Origin: Rosellinia necatrix
Lineage: Eukaryota; Ascomycota; Sordariomycetes; Xylariales; Xylariaceae
Assembly (NCBI GenBank): GCA_021209875.1
Contig: JAGYVD010000008.1
Coordinates: forward strand, 1,363,501-1,427,500
DNA: 64,000 nt
Direction: 5' to 3'
Shown: in pieces, positions 37,741-49,653 of the stretch
How positions within the stretch are numbered: the first letter of the stretch is position 1
Layout: every line of letters begins with the position of its first letter
Program-made: the position numbers and the translations under genes
The notes under the pieces: model-generated
Told to the model about the DNA's origin: nothing
What the model saw: the letters and a program-made list of their open reading frames with translations, nothing else
The model's database searches: none

Positions 37741-38053
37741 TGTTGAATGGGCTTTATATGTGCGATGCATGTACTGTTCACGCGTGAAACAGAATACAAC
37801 TTCTTGTTGTACGATATCTATTATGCTTGATTAGTTTATCTAAGTAACTATCGTGCGTAGCATTATTTCAAGTCTTGTACAAGAATTCTGCTAGCGCACG
37901 ACCTACTAAGATAACAGCGATAATATAGCCTGTCTTACGTACAAAGCATACACGCTGTATACATATACGTGACATGTACGCCATATGCTTGTACGAAGCA
38001 TATGCACGTACGACAGCTGTGAGTAACTGTGACCAATTGCCATAGTTCTAACA
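37741..38053. mobile_element. Solo LTR (313 bp), unmutated, nested in the AT-rich block
   Basis: Composition jumps to normal exactly at 37741 and falls back after 38053. The segment begins TGTTGAA and ends TTCTAACA, so its ends are imperfect inverted repeats with TG...CA termini as in LTRs. The five bases on each side are both AATAA (37736-37740 and 38054-38058), a target duplication, though in AT-rich DNA a 5-bp match alone is weak. It has no partner LTR or internal region here, so it is a solo LTR left by LTR-LTR recombination. It does not resemble the LTRs of the host element, and orientation is not fixed. CpA and TpG are frequent, so it escaped the mutation that destroyed its surroundings. 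Confidence 0.82.
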
Positions 38054-41000
38054 AATAATATATAATAATCGAGCTTATTTTAAAATATAATAAACAGCCG
38101 ACTATTTATAATTTATACTGTTTTTTTTAAACATTAAAAAGTATATTATAAAATATATTAAAGCTTGTTTTATATACGTATTAATAAAAAAAACTAAGCA
38201 TTAATTATATAAAAATTTTTAATTAATTAATACTTCGTGTATATTTTTTTTTATATTATGCTTTGACTTTATTGTTAGACTATTAGACTTTATAAATAAA
38301 AATAACGTAGTACTAGCAGTAGTATATAAATTATTTAAATTTATTAAATATATTATTAGCAAAAATTTATATATTATAAAAACTAAGCTTAATTATATAT
38401 ATTTTATATATATTTTAATTAAAAATTACGAAACGTTTTTATATTAAATGCTAATTTTTAACTAATAAATAAACTATAAACAGCATTATATAAAATAAGT
38501 AATATTAATATTAAAATAATAGTATTATATTATTAAATAGCTAACGGACAGGTTAAATATATTATTTAAATATTATAAACTTTATTAATTATTATATTAA
38601 AAAAAGCTTAAAGTTAATAATTAAAAAACTTTGTTAAACATGCTATATACTGTTTTAATATATTAAAATTTATTATTATTAAATAAACACTATACAAGTT
38701 ATTATATAAAAAAAAATCTAAAACTTTTTTATTAATTAACTTTAAAATTAATAACAACTATATATAAACATAACAAATATTACAACAAAAAACAGCAGAT
38801 GCTGTAGCAATTATATAAACAAAAATAAAAATATATTATAACAACAGGTATAATAAATTACTAATTATTAATAAATATAATTTAATATATATTAAACTAG
38901 CAAAGCTTAAACAGCTTAAATATTATTTATAAAACTAGACCAAGCTTATTTTTTTTAAAGTTGGTCCGTTTATAGTTTAAAAAAAATTTAACGATTTTAA
39001 ATACTGTATTAAACTACTTAAATAGTTACGTTAATAAAAAAATATTTTAATTAAATATTTTAAATTAGCAAAAAAAAATATTTATAACTATAAAGCATTA
39101 GAACTAAGCAGCTTAAATATAAATAGCATTAATAAATAAATTATTAAAAATATTATTAATTATATAAAAACATGTCTAATTTTATTTCTAACAGCTAAAA
39201 TATAACCGTGCTATAAAATCAAATAGTTTAAATATATAAAAAAAACATAAAAACTAGCAATAAACTTTAAATAAAATATTTTTAATTTATTACAACAATA
39301 TTATAAACAAACTAAAACTAAAGCATTTATATATTAACCCGAAAATAAAAAATTTATTAAAATAATTATATATTATAACAAAATGCTTAAAAATAAACGT
39401 TTAATATTTAATACTTATTTTTTCGTTATTATCTTAATATAATATTAAAAATATAACGGTTTTAATTATAATATTAAAAGGTTTAATATAATTAAAAATA
39501 ATAAGTCCCTACAGGCTATATTTAATCGGCTAAAAACTAAAATAGAAATAATATTAATATAAATATATTACGTTTATATAAATATATAAAAAGTTTACAA
39601 AACTTTTAATATTTTTTAATAATATAAGTTATTTTTTTATTATTTTTAGTTTACAGTATATACGCACTTAATAATAAAAATACTTTAGTACTAGGTAAGT
39701 ATTACGTACTTTTTTTATATTTAAAGCAAGCATTATATATAACTTATAATCGTGCCTGCTAACTTATATTAATTATGTTTTTTTTTAAAATAAATTAGTA
39801 AAAATAACGTATAAATTACAAATTAAAATAACCCCGTTCAAAATAAAAAAAACCTTTTTATTTCTGCTATTTATTTATACAGCTTATTATATAATTTTAC
39901 TCTATTATAAGTTTTATTTTTTATATGTTATAAATATGCAGCTTACTTACGATTATTAAAAAGCATAGCTTTTTTTTATTAAATTATTTTTCTATTTATT
40001 ATATATTAAAAACTTATTATTAAAATACTAGCATACGCTTTTTAACGCTGATCAGCATAAAATTAATCCTACGTTAATTATTATTAATAAAACTAAAAAC
40101 TAAAAAAAATTATTATAATTATTATAAATAAAAAACGTAAAACTATTTTTATTAATAATCGTTAATATTTTCAAGCTAACAAAATAACATATAATATTAT
40201 ATTAGCTATATATTAAAATATATATGCAGCAGAAAAAATATATATAACTGTTTATATTATTTATATATTTTTATAAATTATATTAATTATATTTAATTAT
40301 TTAATATTAATAAAAAAATATTTATTAATTCTTATTTAATTTTAATAATATTAATGTTAATACAATTTATTAAAAACTTATTTTAAAAGCAATTTTAAAT
40401 CACAATATAAATAATATTATATAGATATAATAAAACAAGTTTAGCAACAAGCCTGTATTAAAAAATCAGTAACTAACGTTTGCTAAGCCTTACTTGCAAT
40501 ACTTTTAAAACAACTATTAAATTATACCTAAACATATTAAATAAAGCTTATAATAATGCTATAGTTTTCTTGTTTATTTTAATTTTTTTATATTAAATGT
40601 TTTAATATTAATTATAATTATATATAATATTAACATTATAAAACAACTAATTTATATTTTTATTATAACGTTTTTAATTATTATAAAATTAATTATAGTT
40701 TTAAAAGTTAAACATTTATATAATATATAAAAAAAAATTATAAACAAAAAAATGCTTTTATTTTATATATTTTAATAAAAACACCTCTAATAAAATTAAT
40801 GCTTTAAATTTAAGCTAAATTATTTTAAATATTTTATTAAATATTAATATTATTAATAAGCGCGCTTATTATTATATTTAAAACATTTTACGTATTAATA
40901 AAACAAAACAGATTAAAATATTATATATATTAGCAACTATAGCTTATATTATTAATTTTATAATTTTATAAAACTTTATTATCGGCTTTATTAAAATTAA

Positions 41001-44000
41001 ATAAAATATATTTAAATATATCGTACTATATAAAATTAACTATATACGTTTTATCAGCATAAATATAATAAACAGCTACTATACTATTATTAAAATTAAT
41101 AACGTTTAATATAATCGCCGTAAATTTTATGTTAAGCATAAATATTAATATTACGTTAATATTATTAATAGTTATATTATATTCGCAGATATAAAAATTA
41201 AATACCCCCGCTTTTAAACAACAGCTAATTATTATTAAAATTAACAAACAAAAAATTTATTAATAAGCTAAAAATAAAAACTATAATAATATAGCTAAAG
41301 CATTTTTATATTTAATATTACTAATAAAAATATTAATTAATATAACAGTTAATATTAATAATATTTATTATATTTATTGCGGTTTAGCAGTAATTAAATT
41401 TATTAATTTATACAGCAAAAATTTTATAAATGTTTTAAAAAAACATTAATACAGCTATAGCTGCGTTAAATCTACTCCGGCTGTTCTAAATAACACTACT
41501 TGTTTATAATAATAAACTTAAACAAATTATAAATATTTTTATTAAAAAATAAAAACTTTACAACGTTAATTTATATAAAACTTTATTTTAAAACGCTAAA
41601 AATAGCATTTTTAAAATATTAAACAAGCTTATTAATTATTTTAACATATATTTTAAATAATAAAAAAAGCTAACATATATTTAAAAATTATTAAAAAGTC
41701 TATTTATTTATTATATAATACTATTTATAAACTTATATTTTAAAAAAAAATAACAAAACTTATTTTTTGCCGACTTATATATATAATAGCTATTTTAATA
41801 CTTGATTTAACTAAGCAGAAGTACGTAACTATATAGTTAATTATATTATTTAATCTTTATAATCTTTTTATACTTCTCCGACTTAATAACGTTTTAAAAA
41901 TAAAATTTTAAAACGTTAAATATATATTATTACAACTTTTAAAAGCTATTTTTAATAACGTAAAAACTAAACAAATTTTTATTTACGATATAATAAAAAC
42001 TATATATACAGAACATAATATTAATAACAGGTTATAAACATATTAACAAGCTTATATTATATAACACTTAAATATTATTATTTTTTTTAACAAAAACAAA
42101 AAAAATAAAATTTATTAATATTTAAACAATATAAATATTACTACGTAAAATAAGCAGCAAAAAAAAAAGCTAATTAAATTATAAAGCATATATTATTAAA
42201 TAAATCTATGTTTTATAAAAATTAAATTATTTATTAGCATTAATTATAAAAGTATTAATTTTATTAGCTTATAAAACCGTTTATATTTAATTAAATAAAA
42301 AATAAAAACATATCGGTATTATAAAGTTTATTACTTTTACCCTAGCTTATTTATATTAGCAAAAAAATAAAAACTTTTATATTTATTAAAATTAAAATTT
42401 TTATAATTTAGATTTAAAAAAACTATAAGCAAATATATTTATAAAAAAGCTTGTATAACATAAAAATAAGCTAAACGCTACTATTAAACTTATTTAATTA
42501 ATATATAAAAATACTACGCTAGCCGAAATAAAAGCTATAATTAAAACAACAATATTAAACAATATTATAAAAAAAATTAATTTTTATCGATATTTAATTA
42601 ATTTTAACAATAAATATATAAAATATTATAATATTACAGCTTTTTAGCAATACAACATTTATTTAATTATATTAACAGCAAAAACGCTGCAAAAAACGCA
42701 AATTTTACTGCAGCTATTTAAAAAATTAATATAATTTAAAACAAACAAATTAACATTATTAAAAATTATAAATAAATAAACAGATTAAAAATAAAAAACC
42801 TTAATAAAAACATTAATAAAAACGTTAATAAAAAATAAAATATATAAAATATTAAACAACGCTATTTAAGTTAATATTAACACATAGAAAAAAATAGCAA
42901 AAATAAAATTAATATTAATACATTTTAATATATAACAAAATATAATATTAATATTATAAAAATATTAAAACAATAAAACATTATAAAAAATAAATTTAAT
43001 TATTTTTTATAAAATATTACAATTAAACAATAAATAAAAATATTTATTATAAATAATCCTTAAGTCGTATTATATAGCTACAAACTATTAATAAAATATT
43101 TAAAAATAAAAAATCAGCATTAAAATATTTTTTTTAAATTATTATTATAAAATATAGCAGACTAGCATAAACTTAAAACAATATAATTAATACTAATTAT
43201 TAAACAATAAATAATCCGTCTTTTATATTTTTATAACATACTAAATAATTAGTTGCTACTTTAATATTAAAGCTACGATTTTACAGCCAGACCGCCACCT
43301 AATTATACATGTATTACAGCCGTCGTACTTAATTAAAACAATAATTAGCTTAATAATATTGCAGCCTTTTTACACGCAATATTTATAAAACTATAACTAG
43401 CAAAACTACTTTATATTATATACGTTTTAATTATAATAATAACAACAGAAAAAATACACGCGGACTTTATTAATATATACAGCAATAAAAACCTTGTTAT
43501 TTTGCTTAAGCCAGAAAAACTGCTAGCAGAAATTATATAACGTAGTTAAACAACGTTGCATAAAAAAAATATTGTTTAAAATTCGCCTAAATTAATTAAA
43601 ACTATTATAATAAAATATTTAAAATAATATTATATATACCCAGCCGTATAACATATTTTAACTAATTTATAAATCCGTTAATAGAACATAGCACTATAAA
43701 AAAAAACAAGCAAAAAACTACATAAAAAATTGCTAAAACAGTTAATTAAAACATTATATTAATAAGCTAATATTATAATTTATACTTTTTTATTATATTA
43801 ATTTTAAATATTATTATTAACCTAACAATAATCTAAATTAATAAAACATTTTATATTATTAAACTAAATATATTTATTTTTTTAATTAAATAGCTTAAAA
43901 TATTTATATAAATATTTTTAAATAATTTTAAACAAATATAACTATTAATTTTTTAATATTATTATATATAAAAAAAACAAAAAACTAAGCTTTTTAATTT

Positions 44001-44699
44001 ATTTATTTAATAAATAAAACTTTTATTAACAGCTAGAATAAAACAAGCTAAAACAGTATTAATTTATAGCTTAACTATTAATTATAAAGCTAAAAAAAGT
44101 TTTTTATTTGCTTTATAAATATTTTATAATAAACAAATAAAAAATTTTATATTAACTATAAAAATCCTATAATATTATAAGTTTAAAAATTCTTTTATAA
44201 ACTAGCTGTATTAAATATAAAAAAATCATCGATTTTTTTTAATTTTAAAAATAATTAAAACAAAGCTTTAAATAATACTAATATTTATAATATAGTTCAC
44301 GCAACTTATATTTAAAATATTATTGCTTTTATTTTTATTTTTAACCTAGTATACCTATTAAAACAATAATTAAATATTATAGTTATTACTTTTTATAAAA
44401 CATAAGTTATAATCCTGCAGCAAAAAATAAACAAACTATTTAAAGCTAAAATATATTACGATTTTATTTAAATATATAAAGTTTAAAAAGCTTAAAATAA
44501 TAAATCTAACATTTTTATTGCTAATCTTACCTAATCTAACAAAACAAAATTTATTAAAAATAAATATTTAATAACTATTATATTAACTCGCAGATTATAT
44601 ATAAACATCTAAATAAATAATACCGCCGCATAAAATAAAAAAAATTAAAAAAAAAGATCTATTAAATAATTAATCAAATTAAAATTATATTACTTTAAG

Positions 44700-44935
44700 C
44701 GGGCCACAACTTAAATATTAATAGAGTCCCCGAAGGGGACCGTATCAATTGAGCCACTGGCTCGTGTATTGTTAGATTAGATAAGCTAAAGATAGGTTGC
44801 ACAGGCTACGGCTGGCATCAGGTGGCCCACGGCCACCCCTGCAGGGGTTAATTCTAGACTTACTAGAATTCCCCACCTAGCAGAAATTAATAGAGGCATC
44901 TTTCTTCCTACCCTCATACCAATCTTCTCAAATAT
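44700..44935. other. Unmutated hairpin-rich island in the AT-rich block
   Basis: About 235 bp of normal composition. The 10-bp word ATTAATAGAG occurs at 44717-44726 and again at 44886-44895, bracketing 159 bp. Between them lie five inverted repeats in close succession: GTCCCC-GAA-GGGGAC (44726-44740), GAGCCA-C-TGGCTC (44751-44763), GGTGGCC-CAC-GGCCACC (44821-44837), the palindrome CCCCTGCAGGGG (44836-44847), and AATTCTAG-ACTTA-CTAGAATT (44850-44870). No ORF with coding character is seen. It may be a short structured mobile element or a structured RNA; it matches no family recognised here. Confidence 0.6.
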
Positions 44936-46162
44936 TTTTAAAAAACAAATAAAACAACAAATATTATTATTATAAAAAAACATATAAAAAACAATAAAAA
45001 TATTACGCTAAATTTTAATATATTAATTATTAAACAGCTTATTATATTTAAAATTATATAAAAATAATTAAAACTCCAGTAAAATTATTTGTTATGCTAG
45101 AACAACATTAAATTATTTAAAAATAAAATCAAAAAGCCACCCAGCTAAATATTTATTCGCGCACTATTAAAAATTATAAAATATTATAAAAACTCTAAAA
45201 AAATTAAAAATAAAAAAATTAAATAATAGTAAATTCTATAAAGCTTAATCTTATAAAGCTAGCTTAAACGTAAGCTTGATTTAAAACCTGATTAATTATA
45301 AAACAAAAAAAAATTAAATAAATAAAAACTATTACATAAAAAAACAAAATTAAATATATTTTAAAAAATGTTCAAGTATTTTTTAACTTCTATAATAATA
45401 TGCTACAAGCTTTAATAATTAAACTAATTAAAAAACTAATCGCAAAATTCTTGATTTAAAAATTAACCGATAATACTTTATTAAAAATAAAACAAAAAAT
45501 AATTAATTATATTATTAAATAATATTTAACAGCAAAACACATTATTAAATTTTTATTATATAACATTTAAATGCTAATAATCTAACTAGCGTATAAAATA
45601 TATTATATTTATAATAAAAACAATATAACGTTATTATATATTTTTATAATAAATTAGATATAAAATATAAAAATAATTAATTATTAATATAAAATATATT
45701 ATATTGTTTATAAAATATAAATTCTAGTTTATATATTAAAAACAGTAAATTTTTTGTTATAAACATATACAATTAGTTTTTAATATAAATATTAACGTAA
45801 AAACAAAATATTATTATAATAACACTTAAAACTATAACTAAATATAATAACTCTACAACTATAATTAATAAAAAATAATAATAATTTTAATATAATTATA
45901 AAAAACTTATTTGTTAAAATTAAAATTGCTTTTATTATCGATCTTATAATAATTAATATTATTAATTTTATAACAGTTAATATTATCGATTCTATAACAA
46001 TTAAAATTAAAATAGCTTTTGTTATTAATCCTGCTACTGCAAATATATAAAGCTTTTTAACTAAAATTAATATAAAAAAAAACTAAACAAAGATAATAAA
46101 AAAAATAATATAAGCAGTAATAAATATTTTAATAAATAGTTATAAAAACATAATTAAATACA

Positions 46163-46173
46163 GAAGAAAAGGT
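46163..46173 (+). other. Polypurine tract of the retrotransposon
   Basis: The word AGAAGAAAAGG ends one base before the 3' LTR. Such tracts prime plus-strand DNA synthesis and fix the element's orientation. Confidence 0.7.
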
Positions 46174-46423
46174 TGTTAAAATATAAAAATACAGATTAAA
46201 ATATAAAAATATATTACTTTATAAACCTACTTAAAAATCCACTAATAACCTACTAGATCTTTTATGCTTTTATTTACAAACTACTGTATTATTAGCTTCA
46301 CCTTCTTTCTTTCTTACAAACTAAGAAATTAAAATCATATATTAGTCCCAATTTAGAATCCTTGTCGTATTAGCTGTAGCCAGTAATACAATACTATTAT
46401 TTTGCGTGCCGCTGGCCCTTACA
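46174..46423 (+). repeat. 3' LTR (250 bp)
   Basis: The inner part (to about 46290) is heavily mutated and the outer part is nearly intact, ending CCCTTACA. About 30 transitions relative to the 5' LTR fall in its first 130 bp. Confidence 0.93.
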
Positions 46424-46428
46424 GATAT
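46424..46428. repeat. Target-site duplication GATAT (right copy)
   Basis: Identical to 30997-31001 and directly adjacent to the LTR end. Confidence 0.9.
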
Positions 46429-48366
46429 CGTCAATTCAAAACACATTCTGACTTGATGGGTGTTAGTGTGACAACACGATGTTAGATGCATAAGTAAAGC
46501 TCGTGTGAGGAACGAAAACCCTCACTCGCCATTAGGTTGCTAAGCTAAGGGAAATATTGTCATCATAGTAGTACACCCATGCAATTATGATTGACTATCA
46601 CATTGCGATAGAGGATTCTGTTTTAGCTCTATTTAGATGACAAAAACCGGTCTCAACTTTGGCATTTCTAAAACAACAGCCGGTGCCGTTAGAGACTGCA
46701 TTTCTTGGGCATCTAAGTATAGACTGGTTCTAATTGAATAACACATTGGACAAATTTAGCCCATTGGCATTATATCACGGAGTAACTAGCGGCTTATATA
46801 TACCGTTAATTCCACATGGCGTTAACGGCGTCGTTTTCTGTCACACATTATCTATCAATTAGAAAATCAGCGTCTTCACTAGTTACTAGTTTATCGATAT
46901 TAAGGGGCTCCTTGAGTGTGGAATCTATCTGTGAAGTTGGATCTCCCGCATTTCCAACCGCCTTTGATTCACCTTAGCTAGTTGCTACCCCCGTTGTGAT
47001 TAACACGAGTACACGATGCAATGAGCTGCGGTGTATATATATCATTTATTTCGGACTCTATTTAATTTATCCCGGGTGCTTTTATTAGGTGTTTGTTGAT
47101 AATAGTTCAAAAAAAATGATCGAAGCAATTCCTCGGTTCCACAACGTCCAGGAGAGCCCCCCATGAAAGTATTAGAAACAATGACTCTTCAAATCAAATC
47201 TTCTCCTCTACCGACAAAACATGCTCCTAATATCAGCTCAAGGACTTGTCTTAACTCAACTTAAATGTTTGAGATAGAACTTTGTCACAGACTTTCCGGA
47301 CGCTGGATCGACAATCCGGTATACACTCTAAAAATGATGAAGAATCGAAGCCTCTTCCTAGGTGAACACGCCTTTGAGGGAAAGGGGAAAATACCTGGTG
47401 CCTGTGAAACATATGCCTCAAAAACCACATGCCCTTTTTACATTTGCCTACTAATTTTATCTCAAGCGATGGTCTCTCTTGCAAGGCCCATCAATTATTC
47501 GGGATATGTAACAATAAGCTAGTATATACAAGCTATTCGCGTTGCCCAAACTAAGAATATTCTCTCAGATATCTGATAAAAGTCGCCTTAAAAAACGGTT
47601 TCACATACTGCCTCGAATCAGCTATGAAAGCTAAATAACCCCCAGAGATAGCATATCATATCTGATATCCAGCATTTTTGTGGCGCATGCCTACCATCCC
47701 TAAACAATAATAGCTGTACTTTCTCGTACTTATCAGGTATGGCGAACGCGGTTTGCCCGTAATCGGCTGCTCGCTCTAGGTAGTCGTACCTTCTAGGGCA
47801 TCCACGGCAGGTTCGGTGGGATTGCGAAACGGCAGCAATGACCGCGCAGTTCTCCCTAGACCGCGTCGATCAGTTGATCACTTCAGAGGTACCACGGCTG
47901 CGGAATACACGTGAGATGCCCAATAGCGGGAGCCGGGATCCTCTCACAGGCGGGCGGGCCATATACCAAATGGTACATCGCATGACGACCGATAACTCGC
48001 TTTCCTCTAGACCCCGGCTCTTGGGCTCAGAGGTGAGCAGGTGGCGCTCGGAGGGTGCCCCACGTACCACTCTATCGGTTAACTAGTTGGCTAACCGGTC
48101 GGTGATCTGGGGTCACGAACGAACCACCGAGGCTCCCTTGCTTTGTGGCCTCCCTCCGCCACCTAGTTTTGAACAGTTACAACCAGTCGGGCGGAAACAA
48201 ACCCTGTTTTGAGCCATGGTTTAAAAGGTGCTCGTAAGTCTAAAAAGGGGGTGCTTAATATTCCTCAGCCCAAAGCTATTTCGTGGTGTAGCAACGGATA
48301 CTCTTGCTATCATTTGCCGCTCGTGCCAGACCTACCCGCCTCGCAATTATATCTTGTCGACAGACC
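46429..48366. other. Intergenic, retrotransposon to amidohydrolase
   Basis: Normal composition resumes at once after the element. No gene is supported: ORFs at 47251-47522 and 47838-48086 lack motifs and splice context. Confidence 0.5.
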
Positions 48367-49653
48367 ATGTTTTCCATAATAATCACCCTCTTGTCGTTCG
48401 TTTTTCGACCCGTCATGGCACTGGCCAGAATGCTTGAGCGAGCCACCGGCGTCCTGGCTACTGAGAAACCAAAGAGTCTCAACACCTCCCGCATTGATAC
48501 CCAGTAACCAGTCCAGTACCGTATTCGAATACATGCGACTAATCAAGACAATAGTATCCACGTACTGACGCCAAGCTACGCAAAAGCGCTGAAGAGAAGT
48601 GGTCAGACTCCAGGGCGGCCCATTCCTAGCTGGTCATTTGAAGAGTGTGTCCGATTTTGCGACACTATTGGAGCATCTTTCTCCGTTCTTTCCGCTACAA
48701 CGCCCGGGCCTGTAATACTTGGTCCCACCGAGGGCGGCAGACGACTTGCGCGAGTCCTAAACGACGAGATCTGGGACGTTTGTCAAGAACGACCGGGAAG
48801 ATTCGGGTTCTTCGCCAGTTTGCCCGACTTCAACGATATCGAAGGGACAATCGAGGAGATTAGGAAAATCTTTGGAGTCGATAGGAAGGCTAATGGGGTG
48901 ATTGTTATGTCGTCTTATGGTGATAGACTGGTTGGCGACATTGCGTTCAGGCCTATCTGGGGTGAGCTAAACAAGTACTCGGCGCTCGTTTTTCTTCACC
49001 CTAGCCACATGGATATCATTCCCGAGCGGATCGGTGGCTTCCTCCCACAATCAGTTATCGACTATCCCCTCGCAACTACGCGAGCAGCCATGTCCCTCCT
49101 CGTGTCAGGTATTATGCTGGAATATGATCAAATCGACGTCATATTGAGCCATGCTGGCGGTGCATTTCCGATGCTAGCACAACGCGGCATCGGGTCTCTC
49201 GCCGAAGCGACCATCTCTCGGCAATTCAACGTTAACATGTCGCAGGCGTATGTAATCCCACCCTATGACCGGGATTAGGGGCTAACAGAAGATAGAAAAT
49301 CGGCAGCTGCTCGCTTCTGGTACGACATCGCGCTTTCAACCAGTGAGGCGCAGCTCAAAGCGCTCCTCGCCACGGCCTCATCATCGAATATCGTCTACGG
49401 CAGTGACTTTCCGTACGCGCCAAGGCTAGCTATCTATGCTGGCTTGTTACAATACACCGGATTCGCACTCAGTCCTGAAGGCGGGGAAATTGGCCCTGCT
49501 CAGCTGCATGGGAATGCGAAGCGCCTACTGAAGAAGCATGCGCCTGAATGCGGTTTCCTACCCCAAGCTGACGATGCCAAATCTGAGGCGGAGTTTGAAT
49601 TAGAAGACAACGATGACGCCAGAAAGGCGAGGGAGCAACTCGATAAGAACTAG
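48367..49653 (+). CDS. Amidohydrolase-2 family metal-dependent hydrolase or decarboxylase
   Basis: Three exons, 48367-48503, 48555-49247 and 49296-49653, giving 395 residues. Intron 1 (51 nt, GTAACC donor) splits the first His of the metal motif, so joining restores IDTHIHVLTPSY with H46 and H48. Intron 2 is only 48 nt, with a perfect GTATGT donor, CTAAC branch and TAG acceptor; it removes an otherwise in-frame TAG. Further family ligands follow: H194 (VFLHP), H245 (ILSHAGG) and D314 (YGSDFP). This is the TIM-barrel family of ACMS, gamma-resorcylate and 6-methylsalicylate decarboxylases, which act on aromatic acids with a divalent metal. The chosen ATG begins a hydrophobic stretch that could be a signal peptide; a start at the in-frame ATG 48415 is the alternative. 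The acidic C-terminal end is unusual. The actual substrate is unknown. Confidence 0.85.

Larger units (their letters stand above)
31252..46173. other. AT-collapsed interior of the retrotransposon
   Basis: Nearly all sequence is A/T. Remaining C and G sit mainly in the words AC, GC, CG, GT, AG and CT, while TC/GA and CC/GG are scarce. No readable ORF, RNA gene or inner LTR pair was found by eye except the two unmutated inserts listed separately. ORFs such as 35351-35545 and 41026-41247 are chance frames in AT-rich DNA. Confidence 0.85.
31002..46423 (+). mobile_element. LTR retrotransposon, hypermutated to AT-rich DNA (RIP-like), with nested insertions
   Basis: Two direct repeats of exactly 250 bp (31002-31251 and 46174-46423) start with TGTTA and end with TTACA (TATA in the mutated left copy). 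The element is flanked by the 5-bp duplication GATAT, the size made by Ty3/Gypsy- and many Ty1/Copia-type integrases. A purine tract, AGAAGAAAAGG, sits one base before the 3' LTR, so the element reads left to right. The interior is almost only A and T with no coding frame longer than about 75 codons; gag and pol cannot be read, so the superfamily is open. At 15.4 kb it is long for such an element, which suggests nested older insertions. The whole is dead as a gene carrier, a typical outcome of repeat-induced point mutation in ascomycetes. Confidence 0.93.

Noticed and set aside
35351..41247. ORFs at 35351-35545 and 41026-41247 as small genes
   Set aside because: Products are Ile/Phe/Asn/Tyr-rich, as any open frame in A+T DNA would be; no start context, splice or motif.
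44786..44983. 65-residue minus-strand ORF across the hairpin island
   Set aside because: It runs from AT-rich DNA into the island and owes its sequence to the hairpins; no coding character.
31002..46423. AT-rich block as an inserted piece of mitochondrial DNA or a centromere core
   Set aside because: It has LTRs at both ends, a target duplication and LTR differences that are only transitions. No mitochondrial gene or tRNA is readable, and one retrotransposon explains it.
46459..46745. Second solo LTR starting TGTTAGTGTG right of the element
   Set aside because: No matching end with a target duplication could be found; candidate ends near 46745 give unlike flanks.
49276..49278. Premature stop making the amidohydrolase a pseudogene
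   Set aside because: It falls inside a 48-nt segment with GTATGT donor, CTAAC branch and TAG acceptor that splices in frame.
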